A stretch of 64,000 bases of DNA from Actinomycetota bacterium (GTDB lineage: Bacteria > Actinomycetota > Acidimicrobiia > Acidimicrobiales > Poriferisodalaceae), in the NCBI GenBank assembly GCA_014238065.1, contig JABABU010000031.1, positions 1 to 64,000 on the forward strand. Reading direction: 5' to 3'. Every line of letters starts with the position of its first letter. The first letter of the stretch is position 1. Below, one piece after another: positions 25,713 to 34,471 of the stretch. The notes under the pieces are model-generated. The model saw only the letters and a program-made list of their open reading frames with translations, was not told the DNA's origin and did not search any database. Position numbers and translations under genes: made by a program.

Positions 25713-26608
25713 CAGTTGTGTAGCGGAAGGCAGGCGGCCGCAACGCCCTCGAGTTCATCGGTCCAGTTGTCAGGCTCGCCGACGAGAACCGGCACGAACT
25801 TCGAAGCTCCAGCCTCGATGAAGCGCTCGAGTTGCTCACGGAGGCCTTGCCAACCAACCGGGATGATCTCACTCGGATCGGTGTCTGGTGCCCTGCGTTT
25901 CAGTATCTCGACCGTTGGCGGGTTCAGTTCGCCGTGTGTGTACGGCACGAGCGCGCCGAAGTGGTCCTCTTCGATCTGTCGGCCGTGATCTTCGGCAACC
26001 TCATTGACGACCTTCCAGCCCTCGGCGGCGATGGCCGGTGTACAGAACGAAGGCAGCCAGCCGTCGGAGAGTCGGCCCACTCGCCGGAGTTCGGCCGGTG
26101 AGGCCCCACCGAGCCACACGTCCATGGGTTTCTGTCGTGGTTTCGGTTCGACCCTGAGATCGGTGTAGTTGTAGAACTCGCCATCGTGGTCGACGGACTC
26201 TTCGGTCCAGATTCTCCGAAGAAGGGGAAGCACCTCATCGAAGATCTTCGCTCGCTGGTTGCGCTGGACGCCGAAAGCCATCTGCTCGTGCTCGTCCCTG
26301 ATCCCCAGCCCGAATGCAGGGAGTAGACGGCCACCGCTGAGCCGGTCGAGGCTTGCCAACTCCTTCGCTAGGAGAGCTGGATTTCGGCCGGGAAGGACCA
26401 TGACGCTCGCCCCGAACTTGATGCGTCTGGTCCTGCCGGCTGCGTACGCCATACCGACCACGGGGTCGGGACATTCTCCACCGATGCGCTCACTCAGCCA
26501 CAGAGAGTCGAAGCCGAGGCCTTCGAGCGCGTCGAGCAGCGGGTCGAACTTCTCTCGGTCGTTGGTGAGCGTTCTGGTCCCGAGGCCGAATCCAATGCGG
26601 ATCTTCAT
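25712..26608 (-). CDS. LLM class F420-dependent oxidoreductase
   Basis: 298 residues. Bacterial luciferase-family TIM barrel: GLGFDSLWLSERIGG (30-45), VMVLPGRNPALLAKELASLDRLSGGRLLPAFGLG (70-105) and PMDVWLGGASPAELRRVGRLSDGWLPSF (160-190). These match F420-dependent members such as F420-linked reductases and dehydrogenases. It is the first gene of a minus-strand operon with the zinc dehydrogenase, the PASTA-like protein, DUF4262 and the small acidic protein, and is divergent from the VOC gene across 59 bases. Pairing with an alcohol dehydrogenase suggests successive redox steps on one metabolite (inference). Confidence 0.88.
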   Translation of the reverse strand: MKIRIGFGLGTRTLTNDREKFDPLLDALEGLGFDSLWLSERIGGECPDPVVGMAYAAGRTRRIKFGASVMVLPGRNPALLAKELASLDRLSGGRLLPAFGLGIRDEHEQMAFGVQRNQRAKIFDEVLPLLRRIWTEESVDHDGEFYNYTDLRVEPKPRQKPMDVWLGGASPAELRRVGRLSDGWLPSFCTPAIAAEGWKVVNEVAEDHGRQIEEDHFGALVPYTHGELNPPTVEILKRRAPDTDPSEIIPVGWQGLREQLERFIEAGASKFVPVLVGEPDNWTDELEGVAAACLPLHN

Positions 26609-26667
26609 GGTAGGACCTTACGCGTAGCGCATCCGCGGACCCACTCGACTCAGCCTACGATGAGGGC

Positions 26668-27333
26668 ATGGCAGAGTCCGCGCGTGCGCACGAAGACCTC
26701 GACGGCGTTGCGGTCTGGGTCGACCACATCGTCCTGGCTGTCCCCGATGTCGAGCAAGCAGAGCGCAACATCGCGGAGCAGTGGAATGTTTCTCCGACAC
26801 CCGGCGGATCGCACGTGGGTCGCGGAACGCGAAATGTGCTGTTGTCGCTGGGGTCACGAACCTACCTCGAGGTGATCGGCCCCGATCTGGATCAGCCCGA
26901 TCCCGGGTCGCCGCGGCCGTTCGGTGTCGATGACATCCCTGCATCTTCGACAGGTGTGCTCGCGGGCTGGGCCCTTGGCACTGACGACATCCTGTTGGTT
27001 GCGACGCGACTCGCATCTGAGGGACTCGATCTCGGTCCGGTGTCGTCGATGTCGCGTGTTCGTCCGGATGGGGTTCGTCTCGATTGGCGGTTGACGCTCG
27101 GTCCGGGAATGTCGCCGTCGATTCCCTTCGTCATCGACTGGGGTTTGACGCCGACACCTGCCCTTGACTCAGCCGCCGGATGCTCGTTGTTAGCAATGGA
27201 CCTCGTCGCTGCCGGCCCGGCTGCGAAGTCGATCAGCGCGCTGGGCCTCGAAAGCGTCGGCGTCGCCGACGGTAAGCCCGGCCTGGTCGTGCGACTCTCG
27301 ACGCCGGGTGGTGAGGTCGAGTTGGTCTCCTAG
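26668..27333 (+). CDS. VOC superfamily protein (glyoxalase-like domain)
   Basis: 221 residues. WVDHIVLAVPDVEQAERNIAEQWNV (13-37) and GTRNVLLSLGSRTYLEVIGPD are the first metal-binding half of a Glyoxalase_3-like fold, with His and Glu ligands visible; the second half begins near VIDWGLTPTPAL. The family covers isomerases, dioxygenases and many unknown enzymes. Nothing shows the substrate. It is divergent from the luciferase-like operon, so the two may share regulation. Confidence 0.8.
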   Translation: MAESARAHEDLDGVAVWVDHIVLAVPDVEQAERNIAEQWNVSPTPGGSHVGRGTRNVLLSLGSRTYLEVIGPDLDQPDPGSPRPFGVDDIPASSTGVLAGWALGTDDILLVATRLASEGLDLGPVSSMSRVRPDGVRLDWRLTLGPGMSPSIPFVIDWGLTPTPALDSAAGCSLLAMDLVAAGPAAKSISALGLESVGVADGKPGLVVRLSTPGGEVELVS

Positions 27334-27455
27334 CCCACCGGCGATTCGGGACTGACCGCTCTGTCGCTCCCGCTGAGCGGGATTGCCAACCAACGGTATG
27401 CTCCCGGTGTGACGCGGATAGTGGTTGAGCAAACGCTTAACGAGAGTCATGCTTC

Positions 27456-29561
27456 ATGACGTTGCGTCGCAAGCTTCTCCTCAGTCTGCTCCTGACCTCG
27501 GTGTCTCTCGTCGCGCTCGGCGTCACGGTCTATGTCCTCGTCACCGACGCGTTGATGGACGACGCCAGAGCGGACGTCGCCGATCGCGCAGCATTCAGAG
27601 CTGATGAGTTCGATCGTCGGCTCGAAGCGGTGGCCGCCGATCTCGAAGGTGTGGGCCAGATCAGCGTCGCTGTGCCCAGCTTCGACGGTCAAGGTTGGAA
27701 CATCGGCGTTGCCATCGACGGTCATCCTGCCCGGCGAATCGACTCGGAGCGACTGGTGTCAGGCGGCATCGGGGTTGCCGATCAGGGACCAGCGGCCACG
27801 CTGGGAGCTTTCTTGATCGATGGAGCATCTGGCCCGATATTGGTGTTCATCGGCGATCATGACGATGTCGAGCGAGCGGCCGACGTGGCCAGAACGGACG
27901 TCTCAGGCACCGATGTGATTACCGCCGTCGCTGAGTCCGAACGTTCCGATGTGACTGTGGCGGTCGCCCAAGACCGAGCCGACGTCCTCCAGCCACTCGG
28001 TCGGCTCCGAATAGCAATCGTCGCGGCGTTGATTTTATCGGTGTTGGTCGTCGTCGCGCTGGCCAACACCCTTGGAAAGACCATCAGCGATCGCATCGCG
28101 CGCCTCTGCGATCTCACGAACGCCATCGGTGGAGGCGACTGGACACGCCGGGCAGGCGACTTCGGCAGTGACGAGCTGAGCGATTTGTCGGCGTCGATCG
28201 ACAAGATGGCCGATCGGTTGGAGACCGACAACGAACACCGTCGCCAGATCCAGGACGAGCTCTTGCATCGGGCGCTGCACGACCCGCTCACCGGTCTCGC
28301 GAACCGGGTCAAGTTCCTCGATCGGCTCGACGATGCCCTCGCCAGATCGCAACGCTCTGGGGCTCACATCGCCGTGTTGTTCTGCGATCTTGACAACCTC
28401 AAGGAGGTAAACGACCAGCTCGGACACACGGCTGGCGACGATCTTCTGATCGGCGTTGCAGCCCGTTTCACCTCTTTGGTCCGTCGGAGCGACACCGTCG
28501 CTCGGTTCGGAGGTGACGAGTTCGTTGTTCTGTGCGCCGAAATGGCTTCGGCCGAGGATGCTTCCGTGATTGCCGAGCGATTGTCGAGCGCGTTGATCGA
28601 ACCCTTCGAGATCGCTGGTGTACCCGTCAGATCGACGGCGTCCATAGGCATCGTCGTCAGCTCGGGAGATTCTGCGGACGCAGACGAGCTTGTCCGGGAC
28701 GCCGATGCGGCGATGTACGTGGCGAAAGAAGGCGGAAAGGCTCGCTACGTGGTGCACGCCGACTCGATCAGTGATCGGGCTACTCGGCGCGAAGAACGAT
28801 CGAACGAGCTCACGATGGCACTCTGCGACGGGCAACTGCGGCTCGAGTACCAACCCGTTCTCGAACTCCAGAGCGGGCGACTCACACACGTCGAGTCGTT
28901 CGTTCGATGGGACCACCCCGACAGAGGGCTTGTGGGTCCTGAAGAACTCCTCGCTCAGTTCAGGGAATCTGCAGCGGTCATCGACCTGGACCGGTGGGTG
29001 CTGAATGAGGCGGTTGGGCAACTGGCCGTATGGAATCGATCGCGAGGGAGACGACACCGCGTCCCGTTGACCATCAACGTGTCTGGTGAGTTCGTGCAGG
29101 CCAAGGACATGGCCGAGGAGATCGGCGAAGCGTTGCGTCGCCACATGGTCGACCCGTGTCAGATGAAGATCGAGGTCGGAGAGACGGCACTCGCTGACGA
29201 TCCAGGTATAGGAGCGCAGAACCTCGATCTGGTTCGGTCACTCGGGGTCGGTCTGGTGTTGGACGATTTCGGAACTGGGCACATGTCGATCGAACATCTG
29301 AGACGCTTTGGGTTCTCGGTGATGAAGATCGATGGAACTCTCGTCGAGACGCTCGACTTGTCGCACGACCACTCGCCCATGGTTGCAGCGTTGGCTCTGG
29401 CAGCTGCGCTCGAAATGACAGCGGTTGCCGAGGGGGTCGAGCGAGTCGAGCAGGTTCCCGAGCTGTTGCGGCACGGCTGTGCCTATGGACAAGGGCATCT
29501 GTTCAGCCCGTCGGTCGGTCCTGCCGGGCTCGAAAGGTGGCTCGACCGACTGGAGGTTTGA
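27456..29561 (+). CDS. Membrane sensor diguanylate cyclase/phosphodiesterase (HAMP-GGDEF-EAL)
   Basis: 701 residues. Two membrane helices (residues 7-28 and about 188-208) enclose an extracytoplasmic sensor of about 155 residues, followed by HAMP (210-260). The GGDEF domain has intact FGGDEFVVL near 350, with the inhibitory I-site RRSD five residues before it, so cyclase activity is expected. The EAL domain (445-695) is partly altered: the EAL triplet reads ESF (HVESFVRW) and the usual EITE reads EVGE, while NVS, DDFGTG, KIDG and AEGVE are kept. Hydrolysis of c-di-GMP is therefore possible but weakened. It precedes a propeller protein gene by 25 bases, perhaps one unit. Confidence 0.92.
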   Translation: MTLRRKLLLSLLLTSVSLVALGVTVYVLVTDALMDDARADVADRAAFRADEFDRRLEAVAADLEGVGQISVAVPSFDGQGWNIGVAIDGHPARRIDSERLVSGGIGVADQGPAATLGAFLIDGASGPILVFIGDHDDVERAADVARTDVSGTDVITAVAESERSDVTVAVAQDRADVLQPLGRLRIAIVAALILSVLVVVALANTLGKTISDRIARLCDLTNAIGGGDWTRRAGDFGSDELSDLSASIDKMADRLETDNEHRRQIQDELLHRALHDPLTGLANRVKFLDRLDDALARSQRSGAHIAVLFCDLDNLKEVNDQLGHTAGDDLLIGVAARFTSLVRRSDTVARFGGDEFVVLCAEMASAEDASVIAERLSSALIEPFEIAGVPVRSTASIGIVVSSGDSADADELVRDADAAMYVAKEGGKARYVVHADSISDRATRREERSNELTMALCDGQLRLEYQPVLELQSGRLTHVESFVRWDHPDRGLVGPEELLAQFRESAAVIDLDRWVLNEAVGQLAVWNRSRGRRHRVPLTINVSGEFVQAKDMAEEIGEALRRHMVDPCQMKIEVGETALADDPGIGAQNLDLVRSLGVGLVLDDFGTGHMSIEHLRRFGFSVMKIDGTLVETLDLSHDHSPMVAALALAAALEMTAVAEGVERVEQVPELLRHGCAYGQGHLFSPSVGPAGLERWLDRLEV

Positions 29562-29586
29562 CGAGCTACGTGCTCGAATCAGGTCA

Positions 29587-30687
29587 ATGTCGCTCGGATC
29601 GAACACAGAAGCCGTCATACGACGGCCATCGGTCCTCGCCGCGGCGGGCGCTTTGGCGTGCATCGCGCTCGGCGCCGTTGCTGTCACGGCTCGAGACTGG
29701 CCCCCGACCCCAGCGGCGAGGGAAGGCCGCAACCTGACCCGATTCATCGATTCCCCCTCGATCGCTGACAACCGCGTTGCGGTGACATCAGTGCGAGACG
29801 CGAACGCTGCGGGAGCCACTCGTGTGGTGATCGGCACTGATGGCCGGCTCCTTGTTTCGGACCCTGCGACAGGGGCGACGTTCGAGCTCGCACCTGATCT
29901 CCCGCTCACGAAACCGCTCATTGTTACCCCTGACGGCGTCGTGGCCGTGAGTCGGGGCTCCGCCGTCTTCATCTCGACGAACGGCGAGCATCAGCTCGAA
30001 CTCGGTGTTGCAACTGACGTTTTTGTCGGCTCGGACGGCACGCTCTGGTTGTCGCACAACGACAATGGCCCCCAGTACCTCGAGCGCATCTCAGGACGAG
30101 AGCCAGGTGGCGAGCGGGTACTGGTCGGGTTCGGCGCGTTGGTTTACGGACTCGCTGACAACGGCCTGCTGCTCGGAAGGAGTCAGTCGACCGAGGTCGT
30201 CGAGCCCGGTTCGGACGAAGTGAAAGTTCAACTTCGACGGTTCACGACTGTGTTCAGCGTGCAACGTGACGTGGTCGTCGGAACCGACAGTCGGTGCGAC
30301 TCGCGCCGATGCAGTCTGGCAGTGATCGACGCGTCCACTGGCGAAGGAGGCGAGTGGGAGCTCGGATCGTTCAGGCTCCCGAACAAGCCGAGCGGCGAGG
30401 TGTCGCCAGACGGCTCACACCTCGCGATGTTCCTCGTCGATGCGCAGAGGAACCTCTTTGTCGGCGTTATCAACCTCGCCACTGGCGAACTCCAGCGAGG
30501 TCAGATACTTGGATCGTCACGGTCGAGCGCCGATGTCTCCTGGGCCCGCGACGGGACGGCCGTGTACTACGTCGACCCGGTCGAGTCCGGTATCGTTCGC
30601 GAGCTTCGACCCTTCGATGAGACGCCGAGCGATATTGCTTTGCCGTGGCGGTTCGGTTCGATCACGAGCGTTGCTGATCTCGGCTGA
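29587..30687 (+). CDS. Membrane-anchored or secreted beta-propeller-like protein
   Basis: 366 residues from ATG 29587; the frame is open further upstream but overlaps the EAL gene. A hydrophobic segment near residues 15-38 (SVLAAAGALACIALGAVAVTA) is a signal peptide or anchor. The rest shows repeated strands with DGRLLVSD, PDGVVAVSRG, SDGTLWLSHN and SPDGSHLAMFLVD, resembling six- or seven-bladed propellers, and a pair CDSRRC. No catalytic motif is seen. The position behind the GGDEF-EAL sensor suggests it could be its extracytoplasmic partner (inference). Converges with fumarase (3-base gap). Confidence 0.75.
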   Translation: MSLGSNTEAVIRRPSVLAAAGALACIALGAVAVTARDWPPTPAAREGRNLTRFIDSPSIADNRVAVTSVRDANAAGATRVVIGTDGRLLVSDPATGATFELAPDLPLTKPLIVTPDGVVAVSRGSAVFISTNGEHQLELGVATDVFVGSDGTLWLSHNDNGPQYLERISGREPGGERVLVGFGALVYGLADNGLLLGRSQSTEVVEPGSDEVKVQLRRFTTVFSVQRDVVVGTDSRCDSRRCSLAVIDASTGEGGEWELGSFRLPNKPSGEVSPDGSHLAMFLVDAQRNLFVGVINLATGELQRGQILGSSRSSADVSWARDGTAVYYVDPVESGIVRELRPFDETPSDIALPWRFGSITSVADLG

Positions 30688-30690
30688 GGG

Positions 30691-32328
30691 TCAGCTGGTT
30701 CGAACTGACACCGGCGTCGAGACATCGCGATAGAAGTCGTTTCCTTTGTCGTCGACGATGACGAACGCCGGGAAACTCTCGACGTCGATGCACCAGACAG
30801 CTTCCATCCCGAGCTCCGGGTATTCGAGGAGCTCGACATTACGGATGGAGTCTTTGGCCAGCCTGGCCGCGGGACCACCGATCGAGCCGAGGTAGAAACC
30901 TCCGTGACGTCGACACGCGTCGGCGACCTGTCTGCTCCTGTTGCCCTTGGCCAGCATCACCAACGAGCCGCCGGCCGCCTGGAACTGTTCGACGTAGCTG
31001 TCCATCCGGCCTGCCGTGGTCGGACCGAACGACCCCGATGCATAACCGTCGGGCGTCTTCGCAGGGCCCGCGTAGTACACCGGATGATCTCTCAGGTACT
31101 GAGGCATCTCTTCGCCCGCGTCGAGGCGGTCCTTGATCTTCGCGTGGGCGATGTCGCGGGCCACGACCAGGCGACCGGTGAGCGAAACCCTGGTCTTCAC
31201 CGGCAGAGCCGACAGCTGGACCCTGATATCGGCCATTGGCTGGTTGAGGTCGATCGGAACTTCGGCATCGTCGAGGTCGTCTTCTGTGGCCTCTGGAAGG
31301 AATCGTGCAGGGTCGGTTTCGAGTTCTTCGAGGAACACACCTTCTGCGGTGATCTTTCCGAGGGCTTGGCGGTCAGCGGAGCATGACACCGCAATGGCGA
31401 CTGGGTTCGACGCGCCGTGACGAGGAAGCCGGATCACCCTGACGTCGTGGCAGAAGTACTTGCCGCCGAACTGGGCACCGATGCCCATCTGCCGCGTGAT
31501 TTCGAGAATCTCGGTCTCCCACTCTGGGACTCGAAACCCGTGTCCGGTCTCGGATCCCGAAGTTGGGAGCGAGTCGAGATAGTGCGCCGATGCGTACTTG
31601 GCGGTCTTCAGTGTGAACTCGGCGCTCGTGCCGCCGATGACCACGGCAAGGTGGTAGGGCGGGCACGCCGAGGTGCCGAGCAGCTGGAGCTTTTCGGCGA
31701 GAAAGGTCGCCAGACCTTTCGGATTGAGCAGCGCCTTGGTCTCCTGGAACAGGTACGACTTGTTCGCGGAGCCGCCTCCCTTGGCGATGAACAGGAACTT
31801 GTAGGCATCCCCGGGCTCTGCGTACAGCTCGATCTGCGCCGGCAGGTTGTTGCCCGTGTTGCGCTCGGTGAACATGTCGATCGGCGCCATCTGCGAGTAC
31901 CGCAGGTTCGAGGTGAGATAAGTGTCGTACACGCCTTTGCTGATGGCTGCGGCATCGTCGAAACCGGTCCACACCTGTTGGCCCTTCTTGCCCATCACGA
32001 TCGCCGTGCCGGTGTCCTGACACATCGGGAGCACTCCACCGGCAGCAATGTTCGCGTTCCGGAGCAACTCGGTCGCAACGAACTGGTCGTTCCCCGAGGC
32101 TTCAGGATCGTCGAGAATCGACGCCAGCTGCTCGAGATGGTCGGTGCGAAGGAAGTGAGCGATGTCGTGCATAGCGGTTGCTGTGAGCAGTTCGATCGCC
32201 TCACGTTCGACCTGGAGGAAGGTGTGTCCGTTGGCCTCGAAGGTCGACACACCATCGCTCGTGAGCTTGCGGTACGTCGTGACGTCCGGTCCCACGGGGA
32301 GCAGATCGGTATAGGCGAAGTCAGTCAT
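30691..32328 (-). CDS. fumA: Fumarate hydratase class I (iron-sulfur)
   Basis: 545 residues from ATG 32328, preceded by AGGAG; the open frame runs further upstream but overlaps the next gene. The length and colinear single-chain layout match class I fumarases of the FumA/FumB type. Cluster cysteines are visible in [14 protein letters not shown] (about 105), [14 protein letters not shown] (about 225) and AVSCSADRQ (about 320). The C-terminal domain carries [27 protein letters not shown] and [13 protein letters not shown]. It interconverts fumarate and malate in the citric acid cycle and depends on an oxygen-sensitive [4Fe-4S] cluster; mesaconate is a known side substrate in the family. Confidence 0.95.
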   Translation of the reverse strand: MTDFAYTDLLPVGPDVTTYRKLTSDGVSTFEANGHTFLQVEREAIELLTATAMHDIAHFLRTDHLEQLASILDDPEASGNDQFVATELLRNANIAAGGVLPMCQDTGTAIVMGKKGQQVWTGFDDAAAISKGVYDTYLTSNLRYSQMAPIDMFTERNTGNNLPAQIELYAEPGDAYKFLFIAKGGGSANKSYLFQETKALLNPKGLATFLAEKLQLLGTSACPPYHLAVVIGGTSAEFTLKTAKYASAHYLDSLPTSGSETGHGFRVPEWETEILEITRQMGIGAQFGGKYFCHDVRVIRLPRHGASNPVAIAVSCSADRQALGKITAEGVFLEELETDPARFLPEATEDDLDDAEVPIDLNQPMADIRVQLSALPVKTRVSLTGRLVVARDIAHAKIKDRLDAGEEMPQYLRDHPVYYAGPAKTPDGYASGSFGPTTAGRMDSYVEQFQAAGGSLVMLAKGNRSRQVADACRRHGGFYLGSIGGPAARLAKDSIRNVELLEYPELGMEAVWCIDVESFPAFVIVDDKGNDFYRDVSTPVSVRTS

Positions 32329-32357
32329 CGGTACTCCTGTGTCGACCTGTGACGACG

Positions 32358-32948
32358 CTACACATCCCCGGAGCGGATGAGGCCTGACCACCTCCGTTGG
32401 CCAGCCACGACAGCGCCGACACAGCCACCGGCAAAGGACTCTGCGAGATCGGTGATGGTATCGTCGTACGTCAGTTGTAAGCCTGTCGTTCCGCTTCGGC
32501 TGACCAGGTATTCGACGATTTCCCACAGCACGATCGTGGTCGCGCCCGTCCCGATACCGAGTGCGACGACGGTGAGCAGCGGTGTCCTCGACCTGAGGAC
32601 GAGGGTTGACGCGCCGAGCACGAGAAGGAACCAATTCAGCGCGTGCAGCACATCGTCGAAATTGTCGACCTCGAAGAGTCCGATCAGGTTCGCTCCGATG
32701 TCGAGCGCGAACGGTGTCACCAGCAGCGCTCCCGCGAGGTGTGGGAACGGCTCACGAGACCCTCGAAGCCGCCAGCCTATCGGCACGACGATCGCGCACA
32801 CTGGGTAGAACACGGCCCTGAGCACCATGCCCTTGTTCTCGAGGTGTGTGGCATCTCGAAGGAACACGCCGATGGCGAGCTCAGTAATCAGCCAGCCGAT
32901 GACGGCAAGATGGATGCGCCGCGACCACTGAGGTTCGCGGATGGTCAT
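32358..32948 (-). CDS. Integral membrane protein (DUF2238/YjdF-like)
   Basis: 196 residues with about five or six hydrophobic helices. The motif [25 protein letters not shown] near residue 160 and the spaced [28 protein letters not shown] resemble the DUF2238 membrane family, with conserved Asp and His residues within helices that might bind metal. Function unknown. It lies 29 bases upstream of fumarase on the same strand, and 9 bases after the thioredoxin-like gene, so the three may be cotranscribed. Confidence 0.65.
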   Translation of the reverse strand: MTIREPQWSRRIHLAVIGWLITELAIGVFLRDATHLENKGMVLRAVFYPVCAIVVPIGWRLRGSREPFPHLAGALLVTPFALDIGANLIGLFEVDNFDDVLHALNWFLLVLGASTLVLRSRTPLLTVVALGIGTGATTIVLWEIVEYLVSRSGTTGLQLTYDDTITDLAESFAGGCVGAVVAGQRRWSGLIRSGDV

Positions 32949-32957
32949 CGACGGGGA

Positions 32958-33443
32958 TCAGGCAGGTGTTCCGGCAAACGGTGCCGGATCGCCCTTGGCG
33001 GGAAGTTGTGGCTTCGACCGCCAAGCCATGGTCTGTTCGACACCGTCGAGGACCTCGAGCCAGTCGATCGGTTGCCACCCTTCGGCGGCGCCGGCGAGTG
33101 AAGCGTCCTGACGGAGGTGGATCAGTGCCGGGAGGAACTCGAGCCCGAGGGACTCGATCATCGTGCGGTCGGGATCGAGGAGCACGAGGTGATCGTCTGC
33201 GTATGGTCCCAGGTACGACGCGGCGCCTTCTGCATCGGCGGCAACGACGAAGCAACAGCGGATGTCGGCTTCGCGATAATGATTGAAGATCCGCGCTGCA
33301 GTCGGGAGAATCCAACCGGACTGATGTGTGTAGGGATCGATGACGACCGAGAGCTGGTTGAACAAGACGAGGCGTACGCTGAGCGTTGCTTCGTATCCGC
33401 TGAGATCGGTGATTGCCAGGTCGGCAGAAGGGTCCGTCGCCAC
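32958..33443 (-). CDS. Thioredoxin-fold protein without CxxC
   Basis: 161 residues from GTG 33443. The frame is open to 33524, but that would run through the divergent gene's start. Strand-helix order (LSVVIDPYTHQSGWILPTAARIFNHY, IRCCFVVAADAEGAASYLG, HLVLLDPDRTMIESLGLEFLPALIHLRQD) resembles a thioredoxin fold, including a cis-Pro-like FLPALIHL. The active-site position, which should be C-x-x-C, reads HQSGW, so it cannot be an ordinary disulfide reductase. It may bind a ligand or partner. Annotated on fold resemblance only. Confidence 0.6.
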   Translation of the reverse strand: MATDPSADLAITDLSGYEATLSVRLVLFNQLSVVIDPYTHQSGWILPTAARIFNHYREADIRCCFVVAADAEGAASYLGPYADDHLVLLDPDRTMIESLGLEFLPALIHLRQDASLAGAAEGWQPIDWLEVLDGVEQTMAWRSKPQLPAKGDPAPFAGTPA

Positions 33444-33518
33444 GGCCGAGAACGGTAGCGCACAAGCAGCCCTCCTCCCACCTTCTCGCGGTGATACAGG
33501 CTCAACTAACGTTCGCGA

Positions 33519-34322
33519 GTGCATCCGATCGAGCGACTGCGATATGTGGCCAGGGCCGGTGGCGTCGATCAGGTGATGCTCGTTCGCGAGACCGCAGGTG
33601 CTCTTTCGGCGTTGGGATTCGATCCGGCTGGACTCGTCACGTCATGCCGTCGACTCCTGGGGCGTCACCCGATGGCCGGCGCGTTGTGGACGCTGGCAGC
33701 TAGATGTCTGATGGCGGCCGACCCGATGGCAGAGGCCTGGCGCTTCGCTGATGAGCTCGCCGACGACCCCACGCCGCGCGAGTTGGCGGCCGTCATTCCC
33801 GACGAGGCAACCGTGATGGTGATCGGTTGGCCTGATGTCGTTCCGTCAGCGCTGGCGCGACGCGGAGATGTGCGAGTGCTCGTCGTCGATGCGTTCGGCG
33901 AGGGCAGCGGCCTCGTGCGTCAACTCGATTCTCGCGACGTCGATGCTCAAGACATCCCACTCACAGGCATCGGGGCAGCGGCAACGGCTGCCGACATGGT
34001 CCTGCTCGAAGCTGCGATTGCCGGGCCCGAGGGTGCGGTGTGTCCTTCGGGCTCTCTCGCCGCGGCAGCGACTGCCGCCCACGCGGGTACCCCTGTGTGG
34101 GCGACCGTTCCCGTGGGGCGGGCCCTTCCGCCGAGCATGTGGGAGTTCGCGACCAGGTCGCTTCGTGGTCCGGAACCTTGGGAGAACGACGAGGACATCG
34201 TTCCCGTCGGGCTCATCGATGCGATGATCGGGCCGATCGGACTCCGCGCCGGTGATGAGTTGATGGCTCGCTGTGACGGACCTGTGGCTCCTGAACTGTT
34301 ACGGGGCCTCCGGGACATCTGA
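33519..34322 (+). CDS. Hypothetical protein, eIF2B/M1Pi-like fold
   Basis: 267 residues, GTG start. Residues 95-210 show VLVVDAFGEGSGLVRQL, ATAADMVLLEAAIAGPEGAVCPSGSLAAAATAAHAGTPVWATVP; the arrangement (Rossmann-like strands, ADxVLLxA, then GS-LAxxAxxxxxPVW) resembles the C-terminal domain of eIF2B alpha/beta/delta and methylthioribose-1-phosphate isomerases. The catalytic Cys and Asp of the isomerase cannot be placed confidently. The N-terminal half is helical. It may bind a phosphorylated sugar or nucleotide. Stand-alone gene, divergent from the thioredoxin-fold gene. Confidence 0.55.
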   Translation: MHPIERLRYVARAGGVDQVMLVRETAGALSALGFDPAGLVTSCRRLLGRHPMAGALWTLAARCLMAADPMAEAWRFADELADDPTPRELAAVIPDEATVMVIGWPDVVPSALARRGDVRVLVVDAFGEGSGLVRQLDSRDVDAQDIPLTGIGAAATAADMVLLEAAIAGPEGAVCPSGSLAAAATAAHAGTPVWATVPVGRALPPSMWEFATRSLRGPEPWENDEDIVPVGLIDAMIGPIGLRAGDELMARCDGPVAPELLRGLRDI

Positions 34323-34471
34323 GGTGGGGGTGCACACCTCGGGCACTCACCGAACGATGGACTGGAGCGCACGACATTCAACGCGTGTGCGACATATTTC
34401 AGGAGGGCCGGCGGTTCCGATCGGGTTGTGCGCGGCTGGCGTCGCTGCGTTGCCAGCTGCGAGAAGCAGAC

